In this document: piece by piece, positions 1-6,854 of the stretch
Layout of the letters: each line of letters opens with the position of its first letter
Position numbering within the stretch: the first letter of the stretch is position 1
DNA from: Arthrobacter russicus
GTDB taxonomy: Bacteria; Actinomycetota; Actinomycetes; Actinomycetales; Micrococcaceae
Length of the DNA stretch: 64,000 nucleotides
Direction of reading: 5' to 3'
Assembly: GCF_031454135.1 (NCBI RefSeq)
Contig: NZ_JAVDQF010000001.1
Span: forward strand, 2,046,001 to 2,110,000
Notes under the pieces: model-generated
The model's database searches: none
The model's input: the letters and a program-made list of their open reading frames with translations, nothing else
What the model was told of the DNA's origin: nothing
Made by a program: the position numbers and the translations under genes

Positions 1-156
1 CTCACGCAACGCTTCGGTCCATACTCGCGGATCGACCACGGTACCGTCCGGGTGCGCGGCGCTGCCCTGGCTGAGCACCCGCCCGTCGGCCGCGTCCACG
101 GTGAGCACTTTGCAGGACTGGGTCGAGGAATCGATGCCGACCGCGATCTGCGCCAT
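1..156 (-). CDS. xylB: Xylulokinase-type FGGY carbohydrate kinase, N-terminal part (runs off the window)
   Basis: Only the first 52 codons are present; the rest lies before base 1. The ATG at 156 opens a protein beginning MAQIAVGIDSSTQSCKV, the phosphate-1 loop of FGGY sugar kinases in the form seen in xylulokinases. FGGY xylulokinases phosphorylate D-xylulose in the cytoplasm and feed it to the pentose phosphate pathway. The start lies two bases after the stop codon of the SorC regulator, so the two are almost certainly co-transcribed. With the divergent polyol importer this fits polyol catabolism, where mannitol, arabitol or xylitol is oxidised to a ketose. The xylulose assignment rests on a short fragment; another FGGY kinase is possible. 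Confidence 0.75.
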   Translation of the reverse strand, partial: MAQIAVGIDSSTQSCKVLTVDAADGRVLSQGSAAHPDGTVVDPRVWTEALRE

Positions 157-158
157 GT

Positions 159-1154
159 TCAGCCCGCCCCGCCGGACAGCCCGGCCCGATCCGGATGCCC
201 CGGCTCCTCGGCCGCATTGGCCCCGCTGGAAAGCGCCGCGGCGAGTTCCTCGTCGGCGACCAGCGTACTGACGATCCCGGCGGCGATCGCGGCCCGCACA
301 GCCGCCGCCCGGGCCGCACCCTGCGCCACCGCGATGACCGCGGGCGTCCGCTTGAGTTGGGCCAGCGTCACCGCCAGAACCCGGCCCTCCAGCTCCGAGC
401 GCACCGACTCGCCGCGGGCGTCGACCAGCCGACCGGAACATTCCGCCACTGCGCCGGCGGCGATCCCGGCTTGCCGCACCAGGTTGTCCACCCGGTCCCA
501 GACCGTGGAAAGCCCGGGGCTCCAGGCACCGATGGCAATCGCTGCGAGATCCAGCGAGTCGGCTTTGGTCAACGCCGTGGAAATTTCAGGTTGCTGCCGC
601 AGCCCGGCCGCAGTTTGCGCACTGTCCACGACCAACGGCGCCCACAATGGCCAGACCTGCCCTTCGGATACCCGGCCCAAGCGCTGGATGAGTTCCAGCG
701 GGTTCGAGTTGCCGGTTCCGGGCAACGCCCCGGCCAATTGGACGACGTCGCATTTGGGCAGCCGCGTGACATGCCGGGCCGCAACGTCCAGTGTGCGCGA
801 CCAGGAAACGCCGACCGTCATCCCGGACCGCGTCGCCGCCATCAATTCCGCGGCAACCGCCTGGGCCAACAGATCCCGCTGCAACACCTCATCGTTGTGC
901 GAACGCACCACCACCACCCGGGTGATGCCCAGGCGTTCGGCGAGCCGCGCCGGATCCACGGCTCCCGCCGAGCCCGGGAAGCGCACTTCGATCCGCACGA
1001 TCCCTTCTTCCCGGGCTTCGTCGAGGTACCTGGCCACCTGGAACCGGGAGATCCCGTAGCGCTGCGCAATGTCCACCTTGGACAGGTTGTCCAGGTAGTA
1101 CTCCTTGCCGATCAGCGCTAAAAGCTCTTCGTGGTCTGGCTGGATGGCGGTCAT
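159..1154 (-). CDS. SorC-family transcriptional regulator of the polyol locus
   Basis: The protein has 331 residues. An N-terminal helix-turn-helix (about residues 20-50, SKVDIAQRYGISRFQVARYL) is followed by a sugar-phosphate-sensing domain of the SorC/DeoR-C type. Regulators of this family bind phosphorylated sugars and control polyol uptake and catabolism genes. The frame stays open upstream to 1280, but the ATG at 1154 starts just before the conserved helix-turn-helix and is the likelier start. The gene is divergent from the ABC importer and directly precedes the xylulokinase. The perfect 17-bp inverted repeat in the divergent intergenic region is its probable operator. The family call is firm; the effector is unknown. 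Confidence 0.85.
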   Translation of the reverse strand: MTAIQPDHEELLALIGKEYYLDNLSKVDIAQRYGISRFQVARYLDEAREEGIVRIEVRFPGSAGAVDPARLAERLGITRVVVVRSHNDEVLQRDLLAQAVAAELMAATRSGMTVGVSWSRTLDVAARHVTRLPKCDVVQLAGALPGTGNSNPLELIQRLGRVSEGQVWPLWAPLVVDSAQTAAGLRQQPEISTALTKADSLDLAAIAIGAWSPGLSTVWDRVDNLVRQAGIAAGAVAECSGRLVDARGESVRSELEGRVLAVTLAQLKRTPAVIAVAQGAARAAAVRAAIAAGIVSTLVADEELAAALSSGANAAEEPGHPDRAGLSGGAG

Positions 1155-1240
1155 GGCTTCCTCTGACGCGGGCGTGGAAGGTGCGACTACTGGATCGTCG
1201 CACCGAAATCGCGAATATTTCGGACGAATGAGCAGCAGGT

Positions 1241-1311
1241 CTTGCTCAAATGAGTATATATGACTAAAGTCACTTAACAAATGAGCTTCAGTGAATACTC
1301 ATTTGAGCAAG
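1241..1311. promoter_or_regulatory. Probable SorC operator: perfect 17-bp inverted repeat
   Basis: The arms 1241-1257 (CTTGCTCAAATGAGTAT) and 1295-1311 are exact reverse complements, 37 bp apart. Each arm contains the near-palindrome CTCAAATGAG, and a partial copy (AAATGAGC) lies between them. The spacing fits a tetrameric SorC protein binding two sites. The left arm overlaps the predicted -35 element of the importer operon. Confidence 0.75.
1242..1270 (+). promoter_or_regulatory. Candidate sigma-70 promoter of the polyol importer operon
   Basis: TTGCTC at 1242-1247 and TAAAGT at 1265-1270 are separated by 17 bp. The -35 element lies inside the left operator arm, so regulator binding would compete with RNA polymerase. 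Confidence 0.5.
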
Positions 1312-1329
1312 TACAGGGAAGGTAGCCCA

Positions 1330-2715
1330 ATGAAGTTCTCCCCCCGCCCGGCAGCGCAACGCCGTCGCGCCCCCGGCAAGCTCAAGGCCGCGGCAGCCGC
1401 CTTGGCAGTCCTCGCGTTGGCCTTGACCGGCTGTTCTGCGAGCGCGGGCGGGAAGACCGACATTGTGGTGGCAATCGTCGCCAATCCCCAGATGAACGAT
1501 GCGATCTCACTGCAGGACGACTTCCGCAAGGCCTATCCGGACGTGAACGTGAAGTTCGTTTCGCTGCCGGAAAACGAGGCCCGGGCAAAAATCACCGCCT
1601 CGGTGGCAACCGGCGGCGGCGAGTTCGACGTCGTGATGATCTCGAACTACGAAACCGAAATGTGGGCCAAAAACGGCTGGATCAGCAACCTCCAGCCTTA
1701 CGCGGACAAGACTCCGGGCTATGACCCGGATGATTTCATCCCCACGATCAAGGACGCGCTGAGCTACCAGGACAACCTCTACTCGGTCCCGTTCTACGGC
1801 GAGTCCTCCTTCGTGGCCTACCGCAAGGACCTCTTCGACAAAGCCGGACTGACCATGCCGGCCAATCCCACCTGGGACGACATCAAAGTGTTCGCGGCGA
1901 AGCTCGACGACAAGAAAAACGACTTCGCCGGCGTCTGCCTGCGTGGGCTGGCCGGATGGGGCGAGGTGATGGCGCCCCTGGACACCATGATCAACACTTA
2001 CGGCGGCCAGTGGTTCGATCAGGATTGGAACGCCAAGCTCGATTCCCCGCAGGTGAAATCCGCAGTCAACGACTACGTTTCACTGCTGAACGCCTACGGA
2101 CAACCGGGCGCGGCGACCAGCGGTTACGGCGACTGCATCACCCGGTACAGCCAGGGCAAGGCCGCCATGTGGTACGACGCCACAGCCATGGTGTCCTCGG
2201 TGGAGGACCCGAAGTCCTCCAAAGTCGCCGGGCAGACCGCTTACGCCCCGGCTCCGGTCAAGAACACCGCTTCCGCTGGCTGGCTGTACAGCTGGTCGCT
2301 GGCAATCCCGAACACTTCGAAAAACAAAGACGCCGCCTGGGACTTCATCTCCTGGATGACGAACAAGGACTACATCAAACTGGTCGGCAACCGGATCGGC
2401 TGGGAACGGGTGCCGCCAGGCAGCCGTCTGTCCACCTACCAGATTCCGGAATATGCGAAAGTCGCCCAAGCCTACGCAGCACCCACACTCAATGCGATGA
2501 ACAACGCCTCGCAGGAAAACTCCATGGTGCAGCAAGTGCCCTACCCCGGTCTCCAGTTCGTGGGGATTCCGGAATTCCAGGACCTGGGCACCCAGGTCGC
2601 GCAACAGATCTCCGCCGCGATCGCCGGCCAGAAGAGCGTCGAAGACGCCCTGGAACAGGCTCAGCAATACGCCCAAGTGGTCGGCGAGTCCTACCAAACA
2701 GGAGTTGGAAAATGA
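1330..2715 (+). CDS. Polyol (mannitol/sorbitol-type) ABC transporter substrate-binding lipoprotein
   Basis: This 461-residue lipoprotein has an N-terminal signal ending in the lipobox LTGC (Cys35), so it should be anchored to the outer face of the membrane. The following segment, with the stretch PENEARAKITASVATGGGEFD, is typical of binding proteins of the SmoE/MtlE polyol family. The ATG at 1330 is preferred over an upstream GTG at 1291 because GGGAAGG lies just upstream of it. It is the first gene of a three-gene operon and overlaps the next gene by 4 bp (ATGA). The SorC regulator and xylulokinase next door support a polyol substrate; the exact one cannot be read from sequence. Confidence 0.85.
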   Translation: MKFSPRPAAQRRRAPGKLKAAAAALAVLALALTGCSASAGGKTDIVVAIVANPQMNDAISLQDDFRKAYPDVNVKFVSLPENEARAKITASVATGGGEFDVVMISNYETEMWAKNGWISNLQPYADKTPGYDPDDFIPTIKDALSYQDNLYSVPFYGESSFVAYRKDLFDKAGLTMPANPTWDDIKVFAAKLDDKKNDFAGVCLRGLAGWGEVMAPLDTMINTYGGQWFDQDWNAKLDSPQVKSAVNDYVSLLNAYGQPGAATSGYGDCITRYSQGKAAMWYDATAMVSSVEDPKSSKVAGQTAYAPAPVKNTASAGWLYSWSLAIPNTSKNKDAAWDFISWMTNKDYIKLVGNRIGWERVPPGSRLSTYQIPEYAKVAQAYAAPTLNAMNNASQENSMVQQVPYPGLQFVGIPEFQDLGTQVAQQISAAIAGQKSVEDALEQAQQYAQVVGESYQTGVGK

Positions 2716-3671
2716 CGACGGCGGTCAGGGACCGGTCCGCACGGCACGGCGCGGCCCGAGCAGGCAAACCGGACGAGTCCGGCTTCGAGTATTCCAAAGC
2801 CGAAGCCTGGCGGCGGCGGGCGCCCTTGCTGCCGGCTCTGGTGTTCACCATCGTGGTCACCCAGATCCCGTTCCTGCTGACCATTTGGTATTCGCTGCGC
2901 AACTGGAACCTGCTCCGCCCGGACAGCGATCAGTTCGTCTTCCTGAAGAACTACGCCGACATCTTTTTGAACTCGACCTTCCGCGGCGCCGCGTTCAACT
3001 CGATCCTGATCACCCTGGGCTGCGTCTTCGTCGCAATGATCCTGGGCATCTTCTTGGCGATCCTGCTGGACCGCAGCTTCCGCGGCCGTTCCGTCGTCCG
3101 AACCTTGCTGATCACCCCGTTCCTGATCATGCCGGCGGCCTCGGCCACACTGTGGAGCGTCTCGATGCTCAACCCGAGCTTCGGCCTGGTCAACTGGGTC
3201 ACCTCCCTGGTCGGCATTCCGGCGGTTGACTGGACGTCGAAATACCCGGTGGTATCGATCCTGATCGCCCTGGTCTGGCAGTGGACGCCGTTCATGATGC
3301 TCCTGGTGCTCGCCGGCTTGCAGGCGCAGCCGAAAGACGTGCTCGAGGCCGCCCAGATCGACGGTGCCGGCTGGTGGAAGACGTTCGCCTTCGTGACCTT
3401 GCCGCAGTTGCGCCGCTACATCGAACTCGGCGTGCTGCTCGGCGCGATCTACGTGGTCAACACCTTCGACCAGATCTATCTGATGACCGCCGGGGGTCCG
3501 GGCACAGCCAGTGCCAATCTGCCTTTCTACATCTATCAGCGGGCCTTCCTCGGCTTCGACATCGGCCAGTCCGCAGCCATGGGCGTCGTGACCGTGATCG
3601 CCACAATCGTCATCGCAACCTTCGCCCTGCGACTGATCTTCCGCAGCTTCGAGACCAAGGACGCACTATGA
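2712..3671 (+). CDS. Polyol ABC transporter permease, MalF/UgpA type
   Basis: This 319-residue membrane protein has about six transmembrane segments and the permease EAA loop (EAAQIDGAGWWKTFAFVTLP), which docks on the ATPase subunit. About 40 N-terminal residues are cytoplasmic and charged. It overlaps the binding-protein gene before it and the second permease after it, each by ATGA, indicating translational coupling. It should form a heterodimeric channel with the next gene product. The operon has no ATPase gene; a shared MsiK-like ATPase is the usual solution in actinomycetes. Confidence 0.88.
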   Translation: MTTAVRDRSARHGAARAGKPDESGFEYSKAEAWRRRAPLLPALVFTIVVTQIPFLLTIWYSLRNWNLLRPDSDQFVFLKNYADIFLNSTFRGAAFNSILITLGCVFVAMILGIFLAILLDRSFRGRSVVRTLLITPFLIMPAASATLWSVSMLNPSFGLVNWVTSLVGIPAVDWTSKYPVVSILIALVWQWTPFMMLLVLAGLQAQPKDVLEAAQIDGAGWWKTFAFVTLPQLRRYIELGVLLGAIYVVNTFDQIYLMTAGGPGTASANLPFYIYQRAFLGFDIGQSAAMGVVTVIATIVIATFALRLIFRSFETKDAL

Positions 3672-4540
3672 CCGCCATGCTCCGCACCGGCCAGTCGATC
3701 GACCGCGCGGACGGCGCCCGGGCCCGCCGGAAGAAAGTCGGCGCCTCGGCCTTGACCACGCTGACCTGGCTGATTGCCTTGATCTTCTTCGCGCCGGTGC
3801 TCTGGATGGTGCTGACCGCGTTCAAGCAGGAATCCGATGCCGCCTCCAGCCCGCCGAAGTTCGTCTTCGAACCCACCTTGGACCAATTCGGTGCGGTATT
3901 GAACGCCGGCGCCGGAAGCTACTTCCTGAACTCGTTGCTTGCCACCGGCGTCTCCACGGTGTTGGTGCTCCTGCTCGCGGTGCCGGCGGCTTACGCCTTG
4001 AGCATCCGCCCGGTGAAAAAGACCCAGGACGTACTGTTCTTCTTCATTTCCACCAAGATGTTGCCCGTGGTCGCGGTGATCATGCCGATCTACGTGATCG
4101 CCGGGCAGCTGAAAGTCTTGGACAGCGTCGGCACGCTGATCGTGCTCTACACCTCGATGAACCTGCCCATCGCGGTCTGGATGATGCGTTCGTTCTTCCA
4201 GGAAGTGCCGGCAGAAGTCCTCGAGGCCGCCCAGATGGACGGTGCCGGACTGCTCAAGACGATGCGGACCATCCTGGTTCCGATGGTTGCTCCAGGCTTG
4301 GCGGCAACCGCATTGATCTGTGTGATTTTCGCCTGGAACGAGTTCTTCTTCGCCCTCAACCTGACCGCGGCCAATGCCGCCACGGTACCGGTTTTCCTGG
4401 TCTCGCAGATGACCAGCGAAGGGTTGTTCCTGGCGAAGCTTTCGGCCGCCTCGGTACTCGCCTCGCTGCCCGTGGTGATCGCCGGCTGGCTGGCGCAGAA
4501 ACAATTGGTCCGCGGGCTTTCCATGGGCGCGGTCAAATAG
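3668..4540 (+). CDS. Polyol ABC transporter permease, MalG/UgpE type
   Basis: This 290-residue inner-membrane protein has six predicted membrane segments and the EAA loop EAAQMDGAGLLKTMRTILVP. It is the second channel subunit of the importer and starts inside the stop codon of its partner. It ends the operon; no clear intrinsic terminator follows, and instead a relic of an unrelated ABC ATPase begins about 60 bp downstream. The family call is firm; the substrate follows the binding protein. Confidence 0.88.
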   Translation: MTAMLRTGQSIDRADGARARRKKVGASALTTLTWLIALIFFAPVLWMVLTAFKQESDAASSPPKFVFEPTLDQFGAVLNAGAGSYFLNSLLATGVSTVLVLLLAVPAAYALSIRPVKKTQDVLFFFISTKMLPVVAVIMPIYVIAGQLKVLDSVGTLIVLYTSMNLPIAVWMMRSFFQEVPAEVLEAAQMDGAGLLKTMRTILVPMVAPGLAATALICVIFAWNEFFFALNLTAANAATVPVFLVSQMTSEGLFLAKLSAASVLASLPVVIAGWLAQKQLVRGLSMGAVK

Positions 4541-4597
4541 GCCCCTGCTAGGCCCTCACAAGCAAGCACGGATCACCGCGCAGCACTCGTCCAAGCG

Positions 4598-4711
4598 GTG
4601 TCTCGGCGCCGGACCGGAAGAAGCGGGCCGTCGAGCTGCTGCGCAACCTGACCCGGGATCTCGGCACCACGATCGTGGTGGTCACCCATGATCAGGGCTC
4701 GCCGGAATGAC
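4598..4711 (+). pseudogene. Relic of an ABC-transporter ATPase (C-terminal fragment)
   Basis: The frame ending at TGA 4709-4711 reads VELLRNLTRDLGTTIVVVTHD, the region between the D-loop and the H-loop histidine of an ABC ATPase. The protein stops six residues after that Asp. No Walker A, Walker B or signature motif is found upstream and there is no start codon with a ribosome-binding site, so this is a decayed remnant. The sequence resembles MacB/LolD-type ATPases more than sugar-importer MalK/MsiK proteins, so it need not have served the neighbouring importer. Confidence 0.6.
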
Positions 4712-4817
4712 CGATCGGAAATTTTGACTTTCGCAGGGAAAACTCAAAGAGGAAGCCGTCCGGAAACAACACTGACTGCCCACTTCAGCGCAGCGGCAAT
4801 ATGAACAGAACATATAG

Positions 4818-4828
4818 GACAGACTGTC
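4818..4828. promoter_or_regulatory. Short palindrome GACAG-A-CTGTC upstream of the peptide gene
   Basis: This is a perfect 5-bp-arm palindrome about 60 bp upstream of a candidate -10 element (TATATT, 4886-4891) for the small peptide gene. It may be a regulator site, perhaps for the TetR protein encoded downstream, but nothing ties it to that protein. Confidence 0.3.
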
Positions 4829-4896
4829 TCAATTTAGTGTGATAAAAAATTCAAATTTGCTCTTCTCAAGGGTGAACTTGGGCAGTATATTCAGAA

Positions 4897-4908
4897 TGCA
4901 GGCCTGCA
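4897..4908. promoter_or_regulatory. 12-bp perfect palindrome just downstream of the candidate -10 of the peptide gene
   Basis: TGCAGGCCTGCA lies six bases after a TATATT hexamer and 44 bases before the ATG of the peptide gene, where an operator would overlap the transcription start. Part of the same string (TGCAGGCC) recurs in the terminator stem at 5124-5161. Confidence 0.35.
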
Positions 4909-4952
4909 CTGATTGCCCCCGAAAAAATCCCCCTTGAATCACAGGAGCCACA

Positions 4953-5063
4953 ATGCACACTATTGCTGACCTCATTGCGACGCTTTACACCTTCATTGGA
5001 CCGGCCGTGCACACCATGTCCGAGTTCGTCCTTCGTTTGATCGCCCGCCTCTGGGGCCTGTGA
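4953..5063 (+). CDS. Small hydrophobic/amphipathic peptide, 36 residues
   Basis: ATG at 4953 follows a good ribosome-binding site (ACAGGAGCC) and opens MHTIADLIATLYTFIGPAVH..., ending LRLIARLWGL at TGA 5061-5063. The peptide is rich in Leu, Ile and Phe, has a central Gly-Pro kink and a C-terminal segment with two Arg among hydrophobic residues, as expected for a membrane-inserting or membrane-active helix. It has its own terminator downstream and palindromes upstream. I do not recognise the family. Possibilities are a phenol-soluble-modulin-like or leaderless bacteriocin peptide, a type I toxin, or a small membrane regulator. No export or immunity gene is next to it. Confidence 0.55.
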   Translation: MHTIADLIATLYTFIGPAVHTMSEFVLRLIARLWGL

Positions 5064-5123
5064 TCCTTACGGAATAGCGGTACGGCATGCACTCAGAACG
5101 TACTGGGGCAAGCCGACGAAGGG

Positions 5124-5168
5124 GGTGCAGGCCGGCCGGATTTCCCGCGCCGGCCTGCACCTCTCCTT
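5124..5168 (+). terminator. Intrinsic terminator of the small peptide gene
   Basis: A 12-bp perfect stem (GGTGCAGGCCGG, 5124-5135, pairing with 5150-5161) with a 14-base loop is followed by CTCTCCTTTT. This is a strong rho-independent terminator 60 bp after the peptide stop, which supports the peptide gene as a discrete transcription unit. Confidence 0.8.
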
Positions 5169-5268
5169 TTAAATTGGCTTAGTCCCCGCCGATTGGCATG
5201 CCAAAAGACCTTTCCATTCAGCAGCGCCGGGATAAATGCGACGTGAATTCCTTCTTGCGCAGTCGATT

Positions 5269-5290
5269 GTAGATCATTATCAAGATCTAC
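5269..5290. promoter_or_regulatory. Inverted repeat upstream of the TetR gene
   Basis: GTAGATC (5269-5275) and GATCTAC (5284-5290) are exact reverse complements separated by 8 bases in an AT-rich region about 200 bp before the TetR start. This is a plausible autoregulatory operator, though its distance from the start codon leaves this open. Confidence 0.4.
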
Positions 5291-5490
5291 TTACGTATTA
5301 AGGATCGGTTATCGTATTTCCCGACCACCGCCACCGGGCAATGCCGGCCATCGACAGTGCACACAGGCAACCAAAACGTAGATCAATTTTCCAATCAATG
5401 GATTATTCACATTCCGGCAAGTCCGGGCACGAGCGTATCCTGGCTATGGGGGAAGCAATCAAGGATCGGCCGACCCCGGAGAAAGAGACC

Positions 5491-6162
5491 ATGTCTGAGA
5501 ACAAGCGAGGACTGACCGGGCGCAGCGTCGGTCGCCCGGCAATAATGTCCCGGGAATCCATCGGCCGGGCCGCGCTGGCCGAGCTGGACGGGATTTCGTC
5601 GACCAAAGTCGCCAAGCGCCTCGGCGTCGGGCAGAGCTCGCTGTACCGGCATATCACCGACCGCGCAGACCTGGTCCGGCTCGCCGTCGACTTCGGCCTC
5701 ACGCAACAGGAATGGCCGGAACCAGGCGACAGTTGGCGGGGCTATTTGCTGGACTTCGCCACGTCGTTCTGGAACTTCCTGGACCGTCACCCCGGAGCCA
5801 GCCAAGAGATCAAAATGATGCGGCCGTCCCCGGCAGGCCTGATTTCGGCAGCCACCAAGATCGCGCAGGACCTGATGGGATTCGGATTCAGCGCCGCGGA
5901 TGCGAACATGGCAGTCGACGTGGTCGGCCATATCACCATGGACACCATGATCTCCGAAGAGATCTTCCGTTCCCGCGATGCGCACGGCGTACTGGTCCGG
6001 GACGAACAGCGCGCGGCTTGGTCGGCGCAGGAGGATCCCGTACTGGCCGCGGAAACCCTGCGCGCCATCGACGATGGCATGTACCGACTGCTGCTGGAGC
6101 GGACCGAACTGCTGCTGGACGGCTTCGAGTTCCGCCTGAGCAAGGTCCAAAAGGTGAATTAA
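5491..6162 (+). CDS. TetR-family transcriptional regulator
   Basis: The protein has 223 residues. The N-terminal DNA-binding domain has the hallmark GRPA..SRESIGRAALAELDG followed by the helix-turn-helix TKVAKRLGVGQSSLYRHI. The C-terminal half is a mostly helical ligand-binding/dimer domain like that of tetracycline-repressor-type proteins. The reading frame is open back to 5341, but the ATG at 5491 sits behind GGAGAAAGAG and immediately before the conserved domain. It is flanked by the small peptide gene and the copper operon; no transporter is adjacent, so its target is unknown. Its stop codon touches the first CsoR operator, so the copper promoter begins immediately behind it. Confidence 0.85.
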   Translation: MSENKRGLTGRSVGRPAIMSRESIGRAALAELDGISSTKVAKRLGVGQSSLYRHITDRADLVRLAVDFGLTQQEWPEPGDSWRGYLLDFATSFWNFLDRHPGASQEIKMMRPSPAGLISAATKIAQDLMGFGFSAADANMAVDVVGHITMDTMISEEIFRSRDAHGVLVRDEQRAAWSAQEDPVLAAETLRAIDDGMYRLLLERTELLLDGFEFRLSKVQKVN

Positions 6163-6178
6163 TACCCCCTAGGGGTAT
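6162..6178. promoter_or_regulatory. CsoR operator 1
   Basis: ATACCCCCTAGGGGTAT is a near-perfect GC-flanked palindrome of the type bound by CsoR copper repressors. It starts at the last base of the tetR stop codon and abuts the -35 element of the copper operon. Confidence 0.88.
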
Positions 6179-6207
6179 TTGACTTATACCCCGATGGGGT
6201 ATACCTT
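6179..6207 (+). promoter_or_regulatory. Promoter of the csoR-copZ-copA operon
   Basis: TTGACT (6179-6184) is followed after 17 bp by TACCTT (6202-6207). The weak -10 lies at the edge of operator 2 and the -35 abuts operator 1, as expected for a copper-derepressed promoter. Confidence 0.6.
6185..6203. promoter_or_regulatory. CsoR operator 2
   Basis: TATACCCCGATGGGGTATA is a second CsoR-type palindrome, centred about 24 bp after the first. It lies between the -35 and -10 elements, so CsoR bound here would block transcription until copper is bound. Confidence 0.88.
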
Positions 6208-6213
6208 GGCATC

Positions 6214-6513
6214 ATGTCACACGGCTACAGCGAAGAAAAACAGGCCTATTTGCGACGGCTCCGTCGCGTCGAGGGCCAAGTCCGCGGCATCGCCAAGATG
6301 GTCGAGGAAGACAAATACTGCATTGACATCCTGACCCAGATGGCCGCAGTCAACAAAGCCCTGCACGCGGTGAGCATCGGCTTGCTGCAGGAGCACATCG
6401 ACCACTGCGTCGTCGGCGCTGCCGAAGAATCCGCCCGGACCGGCAACCCGGAAATCGTCAAAGACAAAGTCCAAGAAGCCACCGACGCGATTTCGCGTCT
6501 GCTGAGGAGCTAA
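6214..6513 (+). CDS. csoR: Copper-sensing transcriptional repressor CsoR
   Basis: The protein is 99 residues long, the usual length. CsoR is an all-helical tetrameric repressor that leaves DNA on binding Cu(I). The copper ligands are all present: Cys36 (DKYC), His61 and Cys65 (EHIDHC), at the same positions as in the Mycobacterium tuberculosis protein. It is the first gene of an operon with copZ and copA. Two palindromic CsoR operators cover its promoter, so it is autoregulated. Recognition is firm. Confidence 0.95.
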   Translation: MSHGYSEEKQAYLRRLRRVEGQVRGIAKMVEEDKYCIDILTQMAAVNKALHAVSIGLLQEHIDHCVVGAAEESARTGNPEIVKDKVQEATDAISRLLRS

Positions 6514-6519
6514 AGACCC

Positions 6520-6750
6520 ATGAGCAATCACACCACCACCGTTTCCATTTCCGGGATGACCTGCGGGCACTGCGTCAATTCGGTCACCGAGGAGCTCAGC
6601 TCGATCGCCGGCGTGGAAAACGTCGACGTCGAGTTGAACGCCGGCGGCATCTCCACAGCCACGATCAGCTCCTCGAGCGAGCTCAGTGACGCCGAAGTCG
6701 GCGAAGCCGTCGCCGAAGCGGGATACTTGGTCGTCGCCGACCGGGCCTGA
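6520..6750 (+). CDS. copZ: Copper chaperone CopZ (heavy-metal-associated domain)
   Basis: This 76-residue single ferredoxin-like HMA domain carries the Cu(I) site GMTCGHC (Cys15, Cys18). It should carry Cu(I) in the cytosol and hand it to CopA or to CsoR. The start is six bases after csoR, so the two are co-transcribed. The chain is somewhat more Ser-rich and acidic in its second half than typical, but the fold-defining residues are present. Confidence 0.93.
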   Translation: MSNHTTTVSISGMTCGHCVNSVTEELSSIAGVENVDVELNAGGISTATISSSSELSDAEVGEAVAEAGYLVVADRA

Positions 6751-6854
6751 TCCGCCAGCTCCACCCCGACCAGCCGAGCGATCGGCAACCCGTTCTCTCG
6801 CGCGCCCGAAATGACGCCGCGTCCCACACGTGCAGCCAGCACCGGAGGCAGCAG

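Larger units (their letters stand above)
5064..5490. other. Intergenic region between the peptide gene and the TetR gene
   Basis: These 427 bases hold the strong hairpin terminator at 5124-5168, an AT-rich stretch with the inverted repeat at 5269-5290, and then a leader in which the TetR reading frame is open from 5341 but shows no conserved sequence before 5491. No other gene was recognised here. Confidence 0.6.

Noticed and set aside
1291-1329. Upstream GTG start for the polyol binding protein
   Set aside because: The ribosome-binding site GGGAAGG lies just before the ATG at 1330, and the earlier start falls within the operator arm.
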